DNA of 64,000 bases, taken from NCBI GenBank assembly GCA_017311185.1, contig JAESUZ010002388.1, forward strand, positions 124,001 to 188,000, written 5' to 3'. The notes below the pieces were generated by a model. The model made no database searches. It was not told the origin of the DNA and saw nothing but the letters and a program-made list of their open reading frames with translations. This DNA is from Proteles cristata cristata (taxonomy: Eukaryota > Chordata > Mammalia > Carnivora > Hyaenidae). The stretch's first letter is position 1; each line of letters begins with the position of its first letter. Below, piece after piece: positions 50,241 to 61,427 of the stretch. A program made the translations under genes and the position numbers.

Positions 50241-50903
50241 AACGCAGGGAAAGTGCCCTTACGGGGGAGTGGGGGGGTGGGGTGGGGTCAGGGAGGGCCA
50301 CTGTCCCTCTGCCCTCAGCAAACTCAAGCGGCTGGCTGAATTTATCTGCCACCTCCTCCTGCTATAATAGTTGATAGTTGTATTTTAAAATGTGGTCTCC
50401 TAGAATTCCTTCAATCTGGGGACAAGTCAGGGTGTACAATGTATGTTCGCATTCGGGGCTTTCTGGAGGGTCTGCATTTATTTCTAACAGAAATAAAGTG
50501 GAACACTGGCACGTGCGGTCAAGGCAACGATGAATCTTAGGGTGCAACTATGTCATTATCAGGAATTTCGAAAGCTGTTAATAGAAAAGCACATTTCAGT
50601 GCAGTTTTCTGGTATACAGCTGAGCACAAATATATAACCACTAGGGTTCTCAAGACAAGGAGGAATAAATATGCCAAAAAGCATAAAATTGTATCAAGAG
50701 GCTTAAAGATATAATTTCCTTGGAAGGCCACAAAAGACAGTATTGAAGGAGATATCACCCATATGGTAGACAATGTACAGACTAATAATTTATTACTCAA
50801 AAGCACAGTAAAGATACGACGTGTTACTCCTGACCAGTGCCATTCCAAGGGCTGTGTGCCCCATTGCTGGGCTGAGTGGTAACCGGCATATAAAACCCAA
50901 GGA

Positions 50904-51112
50904 GGGGCACCTGGGTGGCTCAGTCGGTTAAGCATCAGATTCCTGGTTTCGGCTCAGCTTATGATCTCACAGTTTGTTAAGTTTGTTAAGCCCCGCATTG
51001 GGCTGTGAGCTGACAGCATGGAGCCTGCCTGGGATTCTCTTTCTCTGCTCCTCCCCTGCACACGCTCTCTCTCTCTCTCTCAAAATCAATAAAACTCAAA
51101 AAAAAAAAAAGC
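50904..51112 (+). mobile_element. CAN-SINE
   Basis: The plus copy starts GGGGCACCTGGGTGGCTCAG, has the CT tract and ends in an A-run at about 51100-51110. A short internal duplication (GTTTGTTAAGTTTGTTAAG) replaces part of the B-box region. Confidence 0.93.
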
Positions 51113-52815
51113 CAAAATGGAACAATATATCCAAGTTCATGGCCCACTGCAAGGGTAATGTTTGGTGAAACTTCTGTTATATACATGGACTGAGTCATGA
51201 TGGGAAAACGTATTTCATACTGAGGGATATGGTGAAAGGGTTTGAAAGTGGTTGTTCTATATGACACTATCTAGTGCAGTATAATGACATCTGTATATTG
51301 GAGAAAAAAAAGAATTTGATATATTCAGAAGAGCCACAGCTTAAATTCTACTACCAAAAAAACCTATCCAGCTTGTCATTTTCAAGTCATCATCTTTAAG
51401 TTATTACTTAATGAAGCAATATGCATTAATACTTCCAAAAGCAAATAGCTTTTGAGGAGTCCCGTGTAAATGTACAGAGTAGGATGCAGCACTCCAGTGG
51501 GGCTATCACAAATTTAGTTCTGGAAATTCACTTACGGAAGCCAATAAAATCTCTAGCCTTAATGACTCTTTAGCATTGCCTCAACACAGGTTACCAGCCA
51601 TGTTAAAAATCACTCAATTATGGGATCGTTCAGAAACCAGAGTTTCCAAATGAACATTAAAAAAAAAACAAAAAAAAAAAAAACGAGCAAAGAAACTCGC
51701 AACATAAATGAACTCCCGGGTGGTCTCACAAAATGACATACGCTGTGAACACAAAAGGAACAGGCAGGGAAAGAATTTGGGAGAATCTAACCATGCAGAC
51801 TGAGAGTGGCAAAAGGTGTAATTTACACAAGTGAGGCTTGCCCCAGACACGTTATACTAGGAAATGGAAGATGGTTACCATGCTGCGAGTCTTCAGTTGA
51901 AATGTTTCATGCTTCAAGTGGATAATCTCAAAATGGAGTGTGCTGTAAAACCATAGTAGGTGGCCTTCTGGGTCCTTATATTCCAAATGAAAATCCCCAT
52001 ACATTTGCATAATGGACTCTGGTCAGTATTTGGATTTATGTTCAATTTTACCAAAACGACAACTTTTTATTTCAGACAAAAAACCCCCACCCCCGATTTT
52101 AAAGATGTTGCATTTGCTTATGATATTCTATGGTTATGAATTCAACACTGTTTTTGTTTAGGTGAATTAATACTTAAACTAAGTTGGGGAGTTCCTGGAC
52201 GTTCACATTTCAATATTTTCAGTAGCCTCACGGAGATGAAATTTGCATATCATCAAATTCACCAATGGAAGTGTACAATGAATGGTTTTAGTAAACTTAA
52301 GAGTCACACAGCCATCGCCACAACCAGTTTTGGAACATCCCCCCCATCCCCCTGCCAAGAATTCCTTCATGCGCTAAGATGAGGCAGGTGAAGCATTTAC
52401 CCCATGCACAAAATTTAAAGGGGTACCAAAATCTCATTAGTCATGATAACTAACGCCTTAGTGCAATATTTTAAAAATCTCAATTAATCCAAACAAATCC
52501 ATGCTGAACAAATATCACAATTTTCAATAAAGACTGAATTTGACCCTTGAACTTGCTGTACCCAGCTGTACTTGCCTCACCCTAATTCCAGTACTGACTA
52601 GCTTCTCTCTGCTCTAAGTCCCCAGAAACCAGTAACATAATTTCTGTCCCTCTGGATCTGCCTATCCTGGACAAAGGGAGTAAATCAATATGGGAGCTTC
52701 AATAAATAGAATTCAGTAAATGGAATCATAGAATATGTAGCCTTTTGTGTCTGGCTTCTTTCTAATGTTTTCAAAGTTCACCTATGTTGTAGTGTATCAG
52801 TAGTCTGTTCTTTTT

Positions 52816-53035
52816 TTTTTTCTTTTTTAAATATTTTTATTTATTTCTAGGAGAGAGAGAGAGACAGCGTGAGCAGGGGAGGGTCAGAGAGAGAGGGAGT
52901 CACAGACTGAAACAGGCCCAGGCTCTGAGCTGGCAGTCAGCACAGAGCCCGATGCAGGGCTTGAACCCATGAACCGCGAGATCATGACCTAAGCGAAAGT
53001 CGGACGCTTAACCGACTAAGCCACCTAGGCGCCCC
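52816..53035 (-). mobile_element. Felid CAN-SINE, variant subfamily
   Basis: This inverted copy ends AAGCCACCTAGGCGCCCC. Flanks AGTAGTCTGTTCTTTTT at 52799-52815 and 53036-53052 are identical (17 bp). It has the variant TTTCAGTCTGTGACTCCC region and the CTAGAAATAAAT tail. Confidence 0.95.
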
Positions 53036-53551
53036 AGTAGTCTGTTCTTTTTAATTGCTGAATAGTATTCCATTGGATGGAAATGCCTCATTTTGTTTAT
53101 GCATTCACTTGCCAAAGGACATGTGGGTTGTTTCCACTCTTTGGTTATTATTAATAAAGCTCCTATGAACATTTATAAGTCTTTGTGAAGACATAGGTTT
53201 TCTTTTCTCCTAAGTGAATAATGAAGTGAAATCACTGTCATATTTTAAGTGTGTATCTAACTATAAGAAACCGCCAAACCACCTTCGAATTTGGCTGTAG
53301 CATTTTGCATTCACACTACTAATGGATAAGAGCTACAATCATTCTACATCCTCGCTACCACACGGTACTGTGTTTTTTATTATTGTCATTCTAGAGGGTA
53401 CGTAGAGGTATCTTACTGTGATTTTAATTTGTGTTTCCCTAATGCCTAATGATGTCGAGCATCTTTATATGTGATTATTAGCCATTTGTATATCTTCTTT
53501 GGGGGAAATGGTATTCAAATCTTTTGTCTTTTTTAAAAACTGGGTTGTCTT

Positions 53552-53771
53552 GGGGCGCCTGGGTGGCTTAGTTGGTTAAGCGTCCGACTTTCGCTTGGGT
53601 CATGATCTCGCGGTTCGTGGGTTCGGGCCCCGCATCGGGCTCTGTGCTGACTGCCAGCTCAGAGCCTGGAGCCTGTTTCAGTCTGTGACTCCCTCTCTCT
53701 CTGACCCTCCCCTGCTCATGCTGTCTCTCTCTCTCTCCTAGAAGTAAATAAAACATTAAAAAAATTTTTTT
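53552..53771 (+). mobile_element. Felid CAN-SINE, variant subfamily
   Basis: The plus copy starts GGGGCGCCTGGGTGGCTTAG and has the TTTCAGTCTGTGACTCCC variant and CTCCTAGAAGTAAAT tail. Its 17-bp flanks differ at one base: AAAAACTGGGTTGTCTT at 53535-53551 and AAAAATTGGGTTGTCTT at 53772-53788. Confidence 0.95.
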
Positions 53772-53927
53772 AAAAATTGGGTTGTCTTCTTTATAAATGA
53801 GTTGTAAGAGATGTTTATATATTTTGGATATAAGTCCTTGATCAGATGTATGATTTGCTAATATTTTCTCCCAGTCTGTGGCTTGTATTTTATTTTCTCC
53901 TGATGTCTTTTGAAATGCGAAAGTTTT

Positions 53928-54153
53928 GGGGCGCCTGGGTGGCTCAGTCGGTCAAGCGTCCGACTTCGGCTCAGGTCATGATCTCACAGTTCATGGGTTC
54001 CAGCCCCGCGTTGGCCTCTGTGCTGACAGCTAGCTCAGAGCCTGGAGCCTGTCTTCGGATTCTGTGTCTTCCCTCTCTCTCTGATCCTCCCCTGCTCACA
54101 CTGTCTCTATCTCTCTCTCAAAAATTAATAAAACATTAAAAATTAAAAAAAAA
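53928..54153 (+). mobile_element. Felid CAN-SINE
   Basis: The plus copy starts GGGGCGCCTGGGTGGCTCAG and has an A-rich tail. Flanks GAAATGCGAAAGTTTT (53912-53927) and GAAATGTGAAATTTTT (54154-54169) differ at two bases. Confidence 0.94.
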
Positions 54154-54773
54154 GAAATGTGAAATTTTTGAATTTTAATGAAGTCCAGCTTATCGATTTT
54201 TTAAAAAAACGGATTGTTCTTTTTGTGTTTTGAAAATTCTATGTCCAATCCAAGATCACATAGACTTCCTCTTATGTTTTCTTTTAGTAGTTTTATAGTT
54301 TGAATTCTAAAACTTGGGTGAGATGCTTCAATGAATAGTTGTAGGCTCTCTAGGAGCAAAGTGAGAAAGGTCACTGTATGGAGAAAGTAGGGGGGTTTTT
54401 AAGAAGAGCTCTATATTCTTTCAAATTTTCTAGATCCAGTCTCTAGACAAATGAGAAAATGCTTTAGCTCAATTAAGGAGGAAATCATGCCTGTTTGATC
54501 TGATCAAGACTTAGTACTGGCTTTATCCGAGAATTATTAATATTAGCTGACAATATTGCCTTTATCCAGAGTCCAGATGCTTTCTATAATATGCATAAAT
54601 ACACAATATCATAGAAATGCATGAAGGGCATTCAAAACAACACCGAGAACACACTCGGTTCATGGACGCAAGCAAACAAAATGGCTTGATGGTAATTTGT
54701 CATCAGATGGAATGCTAAATGAAAGAAACCTGGACTTGAGATGGGTGAATGCCAGATGTACATGAATGGATCA

Positions 54774-55259
<486 letters not shown>

Positions 55260-55537
55260 TTACTATACCTCTTTGGTGGAAATATAAACTCTTAGATCAC
55301 TACGACTGATCGATTTGTCAATGCTTTGGTCAGAAAAGTAGTAGCATTCAGTGGGTTGTGAAACGCTTTAACTTGATGGTAAGGTGAGGAAGGGGCACCG
55401 GCTGGCTGGCCGGTTGGCGTTTTGTCCTTTGTGACCTATTATTGACTTAAGGCACCTGCCTCCGTTTTTCTTAGAATTTTTCTGCTACCTTGAAACTCAA
55501 CTTGTGCTCCCTTGTGACATATCACTGCTTAACTCTT

Positions 55538-55766
55538 TTTTAAATAACTTTATTTATTTTAACATCTATTTTGATATTTGACAGAGAGAGAGAGATAGAG
55601 AGAGAGAGAGCACGGGCGGGAGGACAGAGAGTGGGAAAGACAGAAACAGGCTCCAGGCTCTGAGCTGTCTGCACAGAGCCCAACACAGGGCTCGAACCCA
55701 CAAACCATGAGATCATGACCTGAGCCAAAGTCAGATATTTAACCAACTGAGCCACCCAGGTGCCCC
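55538..55766 (-). mobile_element. CAN-SINE, distal half of a SINE pair
   Basis: This inverted copy ends GAGCCACCCAGGTGCCCC and begins in a T/A-rich tail at about 55538. Together with the older SINE at 55767-55879 it is enclosed by one perfect 17-bp duplication, ATCACTGCTTAACTCTT (55521-55537 and 55880-55896). Confidence 0.92.
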
Positions 55767-55879
55767 TCTTTTTTTAATTTTTATTTATTTATTTTTTTAA
55801 TTTTAAGCTCTATCCCCAATACGGGGCTTGAACTCGTGATTTTGAGACCAACAGTTGCATGCTCCAGCCAGGTGCCCCA
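55767..55879 (-). mobile_element. Short CAN-SINE, proximal half of a SINE pair
   Basis: The short inverted SINE has a head ending GCTCCAGCCAGGTGCCCC and tail TTTATTTATTTATTTTTT. It lacks the (GA)n tract. It shares outer duplications with the neighbouring SINE. Confidence 0.85.
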
Positions 55880-56232
55880 ATCACTGCTTAACTCTTGTTT
55901 TCTTAATTTGAATTTTCATGCTCTTATGTCTTATCTCCCTCACGTGACTGGATATATTTGAAGGGATATATTTGTAGTCTAGACTCTGTGCCTCCCTCCC
56001 CACCATGAGGTGCAACACAGGACCACAGTACTCAGTGTAATACTTACTTGAGTGCTTGCTATTATTCTTGAATTATTTCTTTCAGAGCATGTCTATTAAA
56101 ACATAAGTTCTTTAAAGGCTGGGACTCAATCTTCTGTGTTTTTTTTTTATTAAAAATTTTTTATTTTGTATGTCTCACTGCAACACATCCTAAACTAAAG
56201 GAACTAGAGATGCTTAAAAAATAAGTGGTTGA

Positions 56233-56451
56233 GGGGCGCCTGGGTGGCTCTTTCGGTTAAGCGTCCGACTTTGGCTCAGGTGGTGATCTCACGGTTCATG
56301 GGTTCGAGCCCCGCGTCGGGCTCTGTGCTGACAGCTAGCTCGGAGCCTGAAGCCTGCTTCAGATTCTGTATCTCCTTCTCTCTGACCCTCCCCTGCTCAC
56401 ACTGTCTCTCTCTCTCTCTCTCTTTCAAAAAAAAAAAAGATTAAAAAATTA
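56233..56451 (+). mobile_element. Felid CAN-SINE
   Basis: The plus copy starts GGGGCGCCTGGGTGGCTCTT. Flanks AAAAAATAAGTGGTTGA (ending 56232) and AAAAAATAAGTGATTGA (ending 56468) differ at one base. Confidence 0.95.
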
Positions 56452-56788
56452 AAAAAATAAGTGATTGACTTTTGAATATGATCTATATAAACATGAAAGA
56501 ATTCCACATGAGCAAGAACAAAGGTGAAGCAGTTAGCAGAATACATATTAATTTATATAGGACACCATCATGTCTAGTGATAAATATGAGTGTAGCACTT
56601 ACATGTACTGGATCAATAAAATAACTGTCAGTAGTGCCCTGCACAATGGGCTCAGGCAAAGGCAGGCAGGCAATGTTTTTATATTAATCCCATGAAAAAA
56701 GACACTAGGAATTTCTTTTTTCTTTTCTTTTTTTTTGGTGCTAGGAATTTCTATACTTCTTTCTTTTATCTTCCACAATCGTACTTCT

Positions 56789-57022
56789 TTTTTAAAATGT
56801 TTATTTATTTATTTATTTTGAGACAGAGAGAGTGCGAGGAGGGGAGGGACAGGAAGGTGGTGGGGGGAGAGAGAGAGAGAGAGAGAGAATCCCAAGCAGG
56901 TTTTGTGTTGTCAGCACAGAGCCAGATGCCAGATGAGGGGCTTGAACTCATGAACTGTGAGATCCTGACCTGAGCTGAAACCAAGAGTTGGATGCTTAAT
57001 GGACTAAGCCCCCAGGCGCCCC
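56789..57022 (-). mobile_element. CAN-SINE
   Basis: The inverted copy ends AAGCCCCCAGGCGCCC. Flanks CACAATCGTACTTCT (56774-56788) and CACAATTGTTCTTCT (57023-57037) differ at two bases. A long GAGA tract and a GGTGGTGGGG interruption are present. Confidence 0.93.
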
Positions 57023-57354
57023 CACAATTGTTCTTCTGCAACAGTAGTAAGTTTAGTAGGCTTCAGTCTGGAGCCAGACCTTAAAATGCACACCTAAAAA
57101 ACTGCTTCTAAGGAAAGCTTTTTGGATGGTACATCAGATATGAAGTGAAAACACCAATTTTGAGAATCATTTTTTTTCTATGTGAAATAGGGTCATATCT
57201 CAATATCCTTACCAGTGAGGAGGGGGGAGAATGGTGAGTTCTGAGATAGAAGATGTTTTCAAAGAAATGTTTTGCTACCTTGAGCCCCCTATGGTGACTC
57301 AAACTGGTTCAAAAACACATCCTAATTAATTTAAAGGGAATGCAGATAATACAC

Positions 57355-57530
57355 AGCCAGCTACCATTTATTCAGTGCTTACTCTGCGTGTAAGCACCTC
57401 GTATATATGATCTCATTTAATTCTCACAGCCAATTAAAAGTTCCCATATAACTGTTCCCATGCTAACAAAGGAAAAACAGGCCTGGGATTAGAACCCCCT
57501 CCTTCAGATTTCAGAACTCATGCTCTTTTT
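57355..57530 (+). repeat. MIR
   Basis: CATTTATTCAGTGCTTACTC, GATCTCATTTAATTCTCACA and CTGGGATTAGAACCCC are MIR phrases. Confidence 0.75.
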
Positions 57531-57539
57531 CTGGTTTGT

Positions 57540-57930
57540 TTCAAGTTTTTGTTTAAATTCTAGCTAGTTAATATATAGTGTAAGATTGGTTTCAGGAATA
57601 GAATTTAGTGATTCATCACTTCCATAGAACACCCAGTGCTCATCCCAACAAGTGCCCTCCTTGATGCTCATCATCCATTTAGCTCCTCCTCCCACCCTGC
57701 CCCGGCCACACTCAGTTGGTCTTCTATCATTAGAGTCTCTTAGGGTTTTCCTCCCATTTTTTTCTTCCTTCCCTGATATTCATCTGTTTTGTTTCTTACA
57801 TTCCACATATGAGTGAAATCGTATGGTATTTGTCTTTCTCACTGACTTATTTTGCTTAGCATTATAGTCTCTAGCTCCAACCATGTCATTGCAAATGGCA
57901 AGATTTCATTCTTTTTCATGGCCAAGGAAA
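57540..57930 (-). mobile_element. Carnivore L1 3' end, inverted
   Basis: This is the reverse complement of the same L1 3' UTR seen at 35668-36090: TAAATTCTAGCTAGTTAAT, GATTCATCACTTCCATAG, AGTGCCCTCCTTGATGCTCA, TGAGTGAAATCGTATGGTAT and TTGCAAATGGCAAGATTTCA. It is 5'-truncated and seems to have landed next to a MER5A-like element. Confidence 0.9.
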
Positions 57931-58050
57931 CTTGTTAGAAATGCCAATTCTCAGGCCCCCTCCCAGATATACGGAAAAGGAAACTGCGGGTGGGATTCGG
58001 GTGGCCCTCCAGGTGATTCGAATGCGTGCTGTCATTTGAAAACCGTGACC
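57931..58050 (+). mobile_element. MER5A-like MITE fragment
   Basis: CTTGTTAGAAATGCCAATTC, TCAGGCCCCCTCCCAGATAT and CCCTCCAGGTGATTCGAATG then CATTTGAAAACCG match the middle and right part of a MER5A-type element. Confidence 0.75.
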
Positions 58051-58865
58051 CGGTCTTACTCACTTAAAATCAGATTCAGGTAATTCTGTTTACTGACGGA
58101 AATGAGACAGGACCTGGCCCTCCCACCTGCTAACCTCTGAACCATATGACATCTTTCTCTGTGACCTGTAATCTTCTTGAGCAAATACACCTTTACCATC
58201 TCTGGATTTTTACCATCACTTCGTCCTTGTAAAACACCTGTGATTTACCTTCCACCACCCCCTCCGATTTACTGACACTGCTTCCTCAGCTATGTGCTTG
58301 GTCACCAAATTCAACGTCCTTCCCTCAGACATCAACTGCTCATGTGACCCCACCGGCCTTTTGCGCGACGTGCTCTCTTGACTGGCCAAGGTGTGCCTTT
58401 GGGGCCTCAGAGTCTACTCACGGGGCTTAGGGGACAGGCGATGAAGGTTTGTGGAGTGAGCAAGGCTCCTCGGAGGCTCTGCCCTTCACTTTCCCTCCTC
58501 AGTATCGTCACCTACGGCTTCAACGCTCCCCCTCCAGCTGCTGACTCCTGAATCACCAGTTCTGCTGTTATAACCGGAGGGAAGCCAGACACAGATTTTA
58601 CCTATTTTACCCTATTGCCTGGGGCCAGACCTGATCTGAGAAACAAAAGCTACAGAGAATGGAATTGGCCAGAAAGCTAGAGGGTTGGGGTTTTTTTTGG
58701 CTGAGAGAGTCTGAATCAGCTAGAAAGAGGCTTGGCATGCCAACAGAAGTCACAGATAAAGCCACCTTCTGTCCTTGCCAATGTGCTTTGGCCTCCGTGC
58801 AAATGCCCCTCTCGTATCATTTCCCATTTCATCTCATTTGAATTTAATTACTTAATTTAACTAGT

Positions 58866-58884
58866 TATATATATATATATATAT
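58866..58884 (+). repeat. (TA)n microsatellite
   Basis: About nine TA units; short and uninterrupted. Confidence 0.9.
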
Positions 58885-59460
58885 TTAAGTCGAAATACTT
58901 GAGAGTTCTAAGAGAAATGGCCATTTCTTTGTTTTGGAAGAAAGAAATAAGGGGCATTTGGGTGAGAGAATCGCTTTGGATTGAATTTAAGGGACCTGGG
59001 TTCTCTTCAAGCAGGTAAAGAAAAGAGTTTGGGAATCCTGACACCCTTTATGGGGGGGAGGGAACCCCAACCTCACGGCACCAAACAGCCAGCAGATGCA
59101 GGTAAACCCAGCTAAACACTCACAGGAGGAGGCTAGACAGACAAAGTCCGGCTTCTTGTCTGTTTCCCAGGAACACGCAGCAAAAGAACAGCTTCCCGAA
59201 GGACCCTATTCCTCGCAGAGGTCCTTTTGAAGTCACAGAAGACAACAGAAAGAACCTGCTCCCCCTCCCCCCCTGCACTTGGCTTTTCCCCTCCATCTGG
59301 CTTTTTTTTTTTTTTTAACCTTTTCTGAATTGTTTCTTCCTAAGGAGCTTTTTCAAAGAAGGTGGTGTTTGTCTGCTTTTTGGAGGGTGCTCTCTCGATG
59401 AAGAATAGCATTAAATCTGTGCTCAACAGAGCCTCACTGATGTGGACCTGACGTCAAAAT

Positions 59461-59580
59461 GAGAATTCCCATGCTGAGTCTATGGCCATACCACCGTGAA
59501 TGCGCCCGATCTCGTCTGATCTGGGAAGCTAAGCAGGGTCGGGCCTGGTTAGTACTTGGATGGGAGAATTCCCATGCTGA
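59461..59580 (+). pseudogene. 3'-truncated 5S rRNA retropseudogene with perfect 17-bp duplications
   Basis: 59478-59567 matches nucleotides 1-90 of vertebrate 5S rRNA with about four substitutions (for example GTCTATGGCCATACCACC, AAGCTAAGCAGGGTCGGGCC, TTAGTACTTGGATGGGAGA). The last 31 nt are missing. GAGAATTCCCATGCTGA stands at 59461-59477 and again at 59564-59580. The second copy begins with GAGA, which is also 5S nucleotides 87-90, so the 3' junction has 4-bp microhomology. There is no poly(A) between the 5S end and the repeat; an A-run begins only after ATCTT at 59586. This is the structure of a tailless retropseudogene. The A box and intermediate element are present, but box C is cut and no terminator follows, so it is unlikely to be a working gene. 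Confidence 0.92.
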
Positions 59581-60128
59581 ATCTTAAAAAAAAAAAAAAA
59601 AAAGACCTATTTCGGCCGGAGAAACACAAAGGAATAGCAAAAGGCCGGTGGAAGAAGGCTCAGCCAATAGAAAGGAAGGAGCTAGTGAGCAGCCAGCTGG
59701 ATCTGCACCCAGCGACGCGCCCCGTCTCTCACACGCCTGCTGAGGCCAGCGCAGAACCATCTTGTCAGCTCACAGGCAGCTGTGGAGAGGCCCTTGTCCT
59801 CCGCCACTACTCTCCCCTCCTCACATGAAAAGGATGTTGTCATGCCTGGTTCTTTCGGAGCCTAAGATCTGCTTGGCATAATGTCTGTAGAGCGGTCAAC
59901 CCGATTCTTAACGGAAGTGGGAGGGGCAGGTAAGTAGTGTCAAAAAACACCCATTTAGCTCTCCTGGAACCGCCACAGCTCGCAGACCAGGAGGAAGGTC
60001 ATTTTCAAAGCAAGTTCCAGATTTAGGAGGCCAACATAAAGACAACTCCCTAGATGGCATTCCTTTCCAGGCCTTCGCGCCTTACAGGAAGCCCGCTGTG
60101 GCCTGGAAAGAGGGTTAAGAATTATCGA

Positions 60129-60305
60129 TGGGGCGGGGCGCCTGAATGGCTCAGGTCACCATCTCGCAGTTTGTGGGTTCGAGCCCCACATCGGGCTTTG
60201 TGCTGACAGCGTGGAGCCTGCTTCCCAGTCTCTCTCTGCCCCTCCCCTACTGCCCTGCTCGTGCACATTCTCTCTGTCAAAAATAAACGAATAAACTTAT
60301 TAAAA
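60129..60305 (+). mobile_element. CAN-SINE lacking the A-box region
   Basis: The head reads GGGGCGCCTGAATGGCTCAG and jumps directly to GTCACCATCTCGC. About 28 bp between two GGCTCA motifs of the consensus are missing. Body and tail are otherwise complete. Perfect 12-bp flanks AAGAATTATCGA lie at 60117-60128 and 60306-60317. Confidence 0.93.
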
Positions 60306-60341
60306 AAGAATTATCGACAGGGCTAGGGAGTCAGTGAAATT

Positions 60342-60565
60342 TTTTTTTAAATTTTTTATTTATTTCTGAGAGAGAGAAAGAGAGAGAGAGAGACAGCATG
60401 AACAGGGGAGGGTCAGAGAGAGTGGGAGACACAGACTCCGAAACAGGCTGCAGGCTCTGAGCCAGCTGTCACAACAGAGCCCGATGCAGGGATCGAACCC
60501 ACGAACCGTGGATCTGACCTGAGCCGAAGTCGGACGCTTAACCGACTGAGCCACCCAGGCGCCCC
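60342..60565 (-). mobile_element. Felid CAN-SINE
   Basis: The inverted copy ends GAGCCACCCAGGCGCCCC. Flanks GAGTCAGTGAAATT (60328-60341) and GAGTGGGTGAAATT (60568-60581) differ at two bases. It sits 25-40 bp from the previous SINE in the opposite orientation. Confidence 0.94.
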
Positions 60566-61229
60566 AAGAGTGGGTGAAATTCTGACTCAGTAATGAGGTG
60601 CCTCCCCTGTGGTGTCCTACACCAGTGGGCGGCCTTTTGTTCTCAAGCCTGAGCGCCTGCTCGTTAACAGCCCTCGGCAGGCCATTCTCAAAAGTCTAGG
60701 CAGGTAAGGCAGGTGGTACGGAGCTGCGGCAGGTGGCAGGGGTGGGCAAAAGCCAGCACATCGCAAGGGCTCAGGGTGCGTTTGCTAGTGCCTTTGCTCG
60801 CATGTTGACTACTTAAAGCTTTTGAATCAAGTGGTTTAAGAGCGGCGTGTGGGCTCAGTAAACACACCAAATTAGGTTTGATTTTTCCACTCACTAGTGG
60901 CAAACCCTGAGCAACTGCATTATTGGAGGGGATTTAACCGGAGGGGATTTATAATCCTTTTCCTAGGTGGGTTGCCAAAGTCGTAAATTTCATGAAACTT
61001 GAAAACCAACACACTCCTATGGATAGGGATGATGCACTTAAGAGTCTGACAGGTTTAAGACAGAAGTGACACTTAGTTTAAATGGCATTTAAAACGTTTG
61101 TTGTTGTTGTTGTTTTTGGAGCTGAAAGGTTAATGTTGTATCTTAAAGGATCTTCATCCTATTATCTATATAAAACTTATACCCACCTAGAGACTATGCG
61201 TGGGCAGGGGCTTGTCAGCCACTATTTTA

Positions 61230-61427
61230 TTTTATTTCAAATTTTTTTTCAGTTTATTTATTTTGAGAGAGACAGAGAGTGAGGGATGGGCAGAAAAAGA
61301 GAGAGAGAGAGAGCGCCCAAGCAGGCTCTGTGCTGACAGTGGGACTTGAGCTCACAAACCGCGAGATCATGACCTGAGCTGAAGTCAAGAATCGGATGCT
61401 TAATGGACTGAGCCACCCAGGCACCCC
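61230..61427 (-). mobile_element. CAN-SINE with extra T-rich sequence at its head
   Basis: The inverted copy ends GAGCCACCCAGGCACCCC at 61427. The likely duplication is CAGCCACTATTTTA (61216-61229) and CAGCCACCATTTTA (61454-61467), leaving about 26 bp of T/A-rich sequence between the SINE head and the second repeat. Confidence 0.88.

Larger units (their letters stand above)
52228..54310 (+). mobile_element. Old L1 3' UTR remnant interrupted by three SINEs
   Basis: In order it reads like an old mammalian L1 3' UTR: AAATTCACCAATGGAAGTGT, GGAATCATAGAATATGTAGC, TGAATAGTATTCCATTGGAT, GCCATTTGTATATCTTCTTT, GAGTTGTAAGAGATGTTTAT, TGATTTGCTAATATTTTCTC, then AATGAAGTCCAGCTTATCGA. SINEs at 52816, 53552 and 53928 split it. 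A segment at 52370-52600 does not fit the L1 and may be another old insertion. No ORF2 frame survives. Confidence 0.85.

Noticed and set aside
53846..54139. Open frames reading ...WVAQSVKRPTSAQVMISQF-like peptides, repeated at many loci
   Set aside because: The same peptide appears wherever a CAN-SINE occurs (for example 32718, 56229, 60360); these are translations of SINE heads.
59478..59567. A functional 5S rRNA gene
   Set aside because: The last 31 nt and the Pol III terminator are missing and box C is truncated.
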